Origin: Henriciella sp.
Lineage (GTDB): Bacteria > Pseudomonadota > Alphaproteobacteria > Caulobacterales > Hyphomonadaceae
Direction: 5' to 3'
DNA length: 64,000 nucleotides
Assembly: GCA_013213785.1 (NCBI GenBank)
Contig: JABSPZ010000011.1
Location: 124,001 to 188,000, forward strand
Position numbers and translations under genes: made by a program. The notes under the pieces were generated by a model. That model was not told where the DNA came from, did no database searches, and saw only the letters and a list, made by a program, of their open reading frames with translations. Of this stretch, positions 61,580 through 64,000 are shown piece by piece (the stretch's first letter is position 1; every line of letters starts with the position of its first letter).

Positions 61580-62265
61580 GCGTCTGCGCGCATCCGGAAG
61601 CCGTATTCCACGCCTAGCTCGTTAAGGTAATAGCTGTCACGCCAATTGGCATTTTCAGCGATCACGAGCATTCCGGCGTTTGCCGCCGCATCGATACGAT
61701 CTTGCAGATCCACATTTTCCTCTATCTTCCGCGCATCAACGCGAAGACTGTCGAGCAGTAATCTCAAGCAATGATCCATGGGTGCTTGCCATGAACGGGT
61801 CGCATTGATGGAGACGCGGAAACCGCAGCGGCGGAGGGCTTCGATTCCATCTTTTGCGTTGCGAGCAGCCGGCAATGCCAAGGCTGCATCTTGAACTTCA
61901 AGACAGATTTCCTGAGGGCACAAACGCGTGCGCGCAATAGCTGCGTCACAAGCAACCGCCGTATCAGGATGCATCAAAGCAACGAGTGGCAGTTCGACAA
62001 TCACCGGACGCTCTGTGGTGCGGTTGTGCGCATCATTTGCGACGGCTTCAACATGTTCGGCCATCCACTGAGCAGGGGTGGCGACCTCACTGCATTCTGC
62101 AGTCAAGGCCGCCGGTCCGAAGACCGCACGCTCTTCGAAGCGCTTTTCGGTCTCGGCAAACAAAAGCACTGCCTCACCGGTTTCCAGGTGCATGACAGGC
62201 AAAAGCCGGTTACGGGATGAAGCCGACTGAGCGGCGTCGAATTGCTGATACTGTGTAGGGCGCAT
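61576..62265 (-). CDS. Degenerate EAL-domain protein (catalytically inactive)
   Basis: A 229-residue protein resembling the C-terminal part of EAL phosphodiesterases. LLPVMHLETGEAVLLFAE aligns with the domain opening, but the EAL triad is gone. ICLEVQDAALALPAARNAKD corresponds to the LEITE helix with Glu lost, SINATRSW replaces DDFG-like metal ligands, and VDARKIEENV is the D.lKID region. So it cannot hydrolyse c-di-GMP but may still bind a nucleotide or protein. The ATG at 62265 is preferred over a TTG at 62289. It abuts the DUF2336 gene at its stop. Confidence 0.72.
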   Translation of the reverse strand: MRPTQYQQFDAAQSASSRNRLLPVMHLETGEAVLLFAETEKRFEERAVFGPAALTAECSEVATPAQWMAEHVEAVANDAHNRTTERPVIVELPLVALMHPDTAVACDAAIARTRLCPQEICLEVQDAALALPAARNAKDGIEALRRCGFRVSINATRSWQAPMDHCLRLLLDSLRVDARKIEENVDLQDRIDAAANAGMLVIAENANWRDSYYLNELGVEYGFRMRADA

Positions 62266-62380
62266 TCTGCTTCCGTGACGTTGCGACAAGCGCCTTACTT
62301 AGAGAAACATAGTTGAAATCACGCGCACGCTGACGTGTGGATTTCCGACAAATTTGATTGAACTTTTCTTGGGAGGGAAA

Positions 62381-63193
62381 ATGTCTGAAGCTTCGACGCC
62401 GCGACTATCCGCAACCATCCTTCTGCTCCGTGATGAACCAGACTTGCAGGTTCTAATGGTCAAACGTCACTACGAAATCGACTTCGCTTCGGGCGCGCTT
62501 GTGTTTCCAGGCGGTAAAGCGAATGATGAGGATAGCGATCCTGCTTGGGCTGAGCATACTGATGGCGATTATTCGGGCGCTGAACAGGCGGCGAGGATCT
62601 CGGCGATCCGAGAAGCTTATGAAGAAGCTGGGATCATCTTAGCGCGGGAAGCCGGCGCACGCGGCGCTGGGAGCTCTCTGGTTGGGCAGGATGTCGTGAC
62701 AGCGCTCGAGCCGATGCGAGGCCCTGTGGATCGCCGCGAGAAGAGCTTTCTAGAGCTGATTAAGGAACACAAACTGGTTTTGGCCCTCGATCGTTTGGTT
62801 CACTTTGGTCACTGGATCACGCCGACCATGATGCCGAAACGGTTCGACACGCACTTTTATCTCGCCGCGACACCGTCTGGTCAGATCGCCGAGCAAGATG
62901 GTCGTGAAACGACGGAAGCGGTTTGGCTTGGTCCTCAGCAAGCCTTGGATATGGAAGAAGCAGGATCCGCAACGATTATTTTCCCAACCCGGATGAATCT
63001 CGGAAAGCTCGCTGAGACCGAGACCGTGGAGGCTGCGCTGAGCCGCTTTTCATCCGAAAAGATCGTCACGGTGCTGCCTGTCATCGGGAAAGATGATGCG
63101 GGAGACCCATGCCTGCATATTCCTGAAGAAGCTGGCTATATTCAGAGCACAGAGCCCCTTCAGCGTGTTGCAAACGTCTCCAAAAGCAAATGA
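62381..63193 (+). CDS. Nudix hydrolase (CoA pyrophosphatase-like)
   Basis: A 270-residue Nudix protein. VFPGGKAND and the Nudix box at residues 77-84 (REAYEEAG) are present; the box is separated from GGK by an insert, as in the NUDT7/NUDT19-like subgroup. The ATG at 62381 is preceded by GGGAGGG; the open frame from 62354 is unlikely. Its stop overlaps the enoyl-CoA hydratase start (ATGA). Such Nudix enzymes cleave CoA or acyl-CoA to 4'-phosphopantetheine, which would balance CoA pools in lipid breakdown. Confidence 0.9.
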   Translation: MSEASTPRLSATILLLRDEPDLQVLMVKRHYEIDFASGALVFPGGKANDEDSDPAWAEHTDGDYSGAEQAARISAIREAYEEAGIILAREAGARGAGSSLVGQDVVTALEPMRGPVDRREKSFLELIKEHKLVLALDRLVHFGHWITPTMMPKRFDTHFYLAATPSGQIAEQDGRETTEAVWLGPQQALDMEEAGSATIIFPTRMNLGKLAETETVEAALSRFSSEKIVTVLPVIGKDDAGDPCLHIPEEAGYIQSTEPLQRVANVSKSK

Positions 63194-63990
63194 CCGACGT
63201 CTTTGGAGATTGCGTCAGTCTCAAAGTGGATGGGACGATCGCCACGGTCACGCTTGATCGCGGTGACGGGCGAAATGCTCTTTCGCTCAAAGCGATGCAG
63301 GCGCTAATTGATGCGGCGACTTATCTCAGGTCCGATACGAGCTGTAATGTCGTCATTCTTTCCAGTGCGGGAGCATTCACGGCGGGTGCCGATTTGAAAG
63401 ACCCAGATCGCGCTGCGCTGCGCGGTCAAACGCGATTGGAGCAGAGACAGTCGCTAAAGCTGGGACCAGATATGTGCGCGGCCTGGGAAGCGCTTGAGCA
63501 AATTACGATTGCGGCGATCGAAGTTTATTGCATTGGCGGCGGCGTCGCTCTGGCAGTCGCTTGTGATCATAGGGTCATCGCCGAAGATGCCTTCTTCCGT
63601 TTGCCGGAAATACCGCTCGGAATGAATATGAGCTGGCAAACCAACCCGCGAACGGTGGCATTGGTTGGGCCGTCGCGGGCAAAACAGTTCACCATTCTTG
63701 GTGAGCGCTGCGATGCGCAGACAGCCCTTGAATGGGGGCTGGCGGATCAGGTGACTGCGTCTGGCGAAGCCTTGGCGAGCGCTGATGCGCTGGCGACGAA
63801 GTATGCAAAGGTTCCGCCGATTGCGCTGCGCATGACGAAGCAAGCGATCAATGTCTCTGCAATGCCGCTCGGTCATGCGACGAGCTTTATGGATCGGGAT
63901 CAGTTCGCGTACGCCTCAACAACAAGCGACCAGGCGGAAGCCATCCGAGCATTTCTCGAAAAGCGCGATCCTAACTTCAAAGGTGACTAG
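63190..63990 (+). CDS. Enoyl-CoA hydratase/isomerase family protein
   Basis: Crotonase-fold protein of 266 residues: IATVTLDRGDGRNALSLKAM at the start, oxyanion-hole segments TAGADLKDP and IEVYCIGGGVALAVACDHRV, then FRLPEIPLGMNMSWQTNPRT, which carries one family Glu. It is translationally coupled to the Nudix gene. The end lies ten bases from the window edge, so the operon could continue. Exact activity is unknown. Confidence 0.92.
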   Translation: MTDVFGDCVSLKVDGTIATVTLDRGDGRNALSLKAMQALIDAATYLRSDTSCNVVILSSAGAFTAGADLKDPDRAALRGQTRLEQRQSLKLGPDMCAAWEALEQITIAAIEVYCIGGGVALAVACDHRVIAEDAFFRLPEIPLGMNMSWQTNPRTVALVGPSRAKQFTILGERCDAQTALEWGLADQVTASGEALASADALATKYAKVPPIALRMTKQAINVSAMPLGHATSFMDRDQFAYASTTSDQAEAIRAFLEKRDPNFKGD

Positions 63991-64000
63991 CGTTTAGCCA

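Noticed and set aside
1-64000. Mobile elements, prophage, CRISPR or integration sites
   Set aside because: No transposase, integrase, repeat-spacer array or phage gene was seen; the tRNA-His has no flanking direct repeat of its 3' end.

Overview
The window is a gene-dense stretch of bacterial chromosome. It has no prophage, insertion sequence, CRISPR array or rRNA operon, and no gap above 300 bases without a gene or RNA. The gene content points to an alphaproteobacterium, most likely of the Caulobacterales/Hyphomonadaceae type: DUF3126 and DUF2336 proteins, a two-gene infA-maf locus, tandem GPH-type transporters, many acyl-CoA enzymes, and a tRNA-His with no encoded G-1 that carries U72 and A73. 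The placement is inferred from family content; no database search was possible.

Layout. 1-9.6 kb: gamma-glutamyltransferase, alanine dehydrogenase with a divergent Lrp/AsnC regulator, formyl-THF deformylase, a sodium:solute symporter, a Rieske oxygenase, a frameshifted APC permease and DusA; the purU-to-permease part looks like an amine uptake and demethylation cluster. 9.6-14.8 kb: a small membrane protein, then a monooxygenase-like protein, an acyl-CoA dehydrogenase and two paralogous GPH transporters behind a TetR-type inverted repeat. 14.8-24.2 kb: HtrA protease, CobB on the opposite strand, RarA, a YcaQ-like protein, a lipoprotein dipeptidase with an NhaC antiporter, and a beta-lactamase-fold hydrolase. 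24.2-33.7 kb: dienelactone hydrolase, nucleoside hydrolase plus ribokinase plus acetyltransferase, 2OG oxygenase, glycine-zipper protein, methyltransferase plus SDR, YggT, FolD, HNH protein and CysE.

33.8-43.3 kb: tandem PilZ protein, GMC oxidoreductase, GYF_2 protein, enoyl-CoA hydratase, small conserved proteins, GT87-like transferase, PhoH with a probable structured RNA upstream, gamma carbonic anhydrase, a frameshifted RlpA-like lipoprotein, and a coupled YhiN-like flavoprotein/YbaN pair. 43.3-52.1 kb: the alpha-2-macroglobulin/PbpC envelope-defence pair, a Baeyer-Villiger-type monooxygenase and tRNA-His. 52.1-64 kb: fatty acid desaturase, infA (terminator-like hairpin just before its ribosome binding site), thioesterase, maf, a PapD-like chaperone with a calcium-motif secreted protein, a phosphatase, small membrane proteins, MAPEG, CoA transferase, DUF2336 protein facing a degenerate EAL protein, and a Nudix/enoyl-CoA hydratase pair.

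Most of the window is housekeeping and lipid, amine or nucleoside catabolism. The points most worth a second look are the RNA element before phoH, the infA leader hairpin, the usher-less chaperone/secreted protein pair, the catalytically dead EAL protein beside DUF2336, and two one-base frameshifts, both explained by a missing G.
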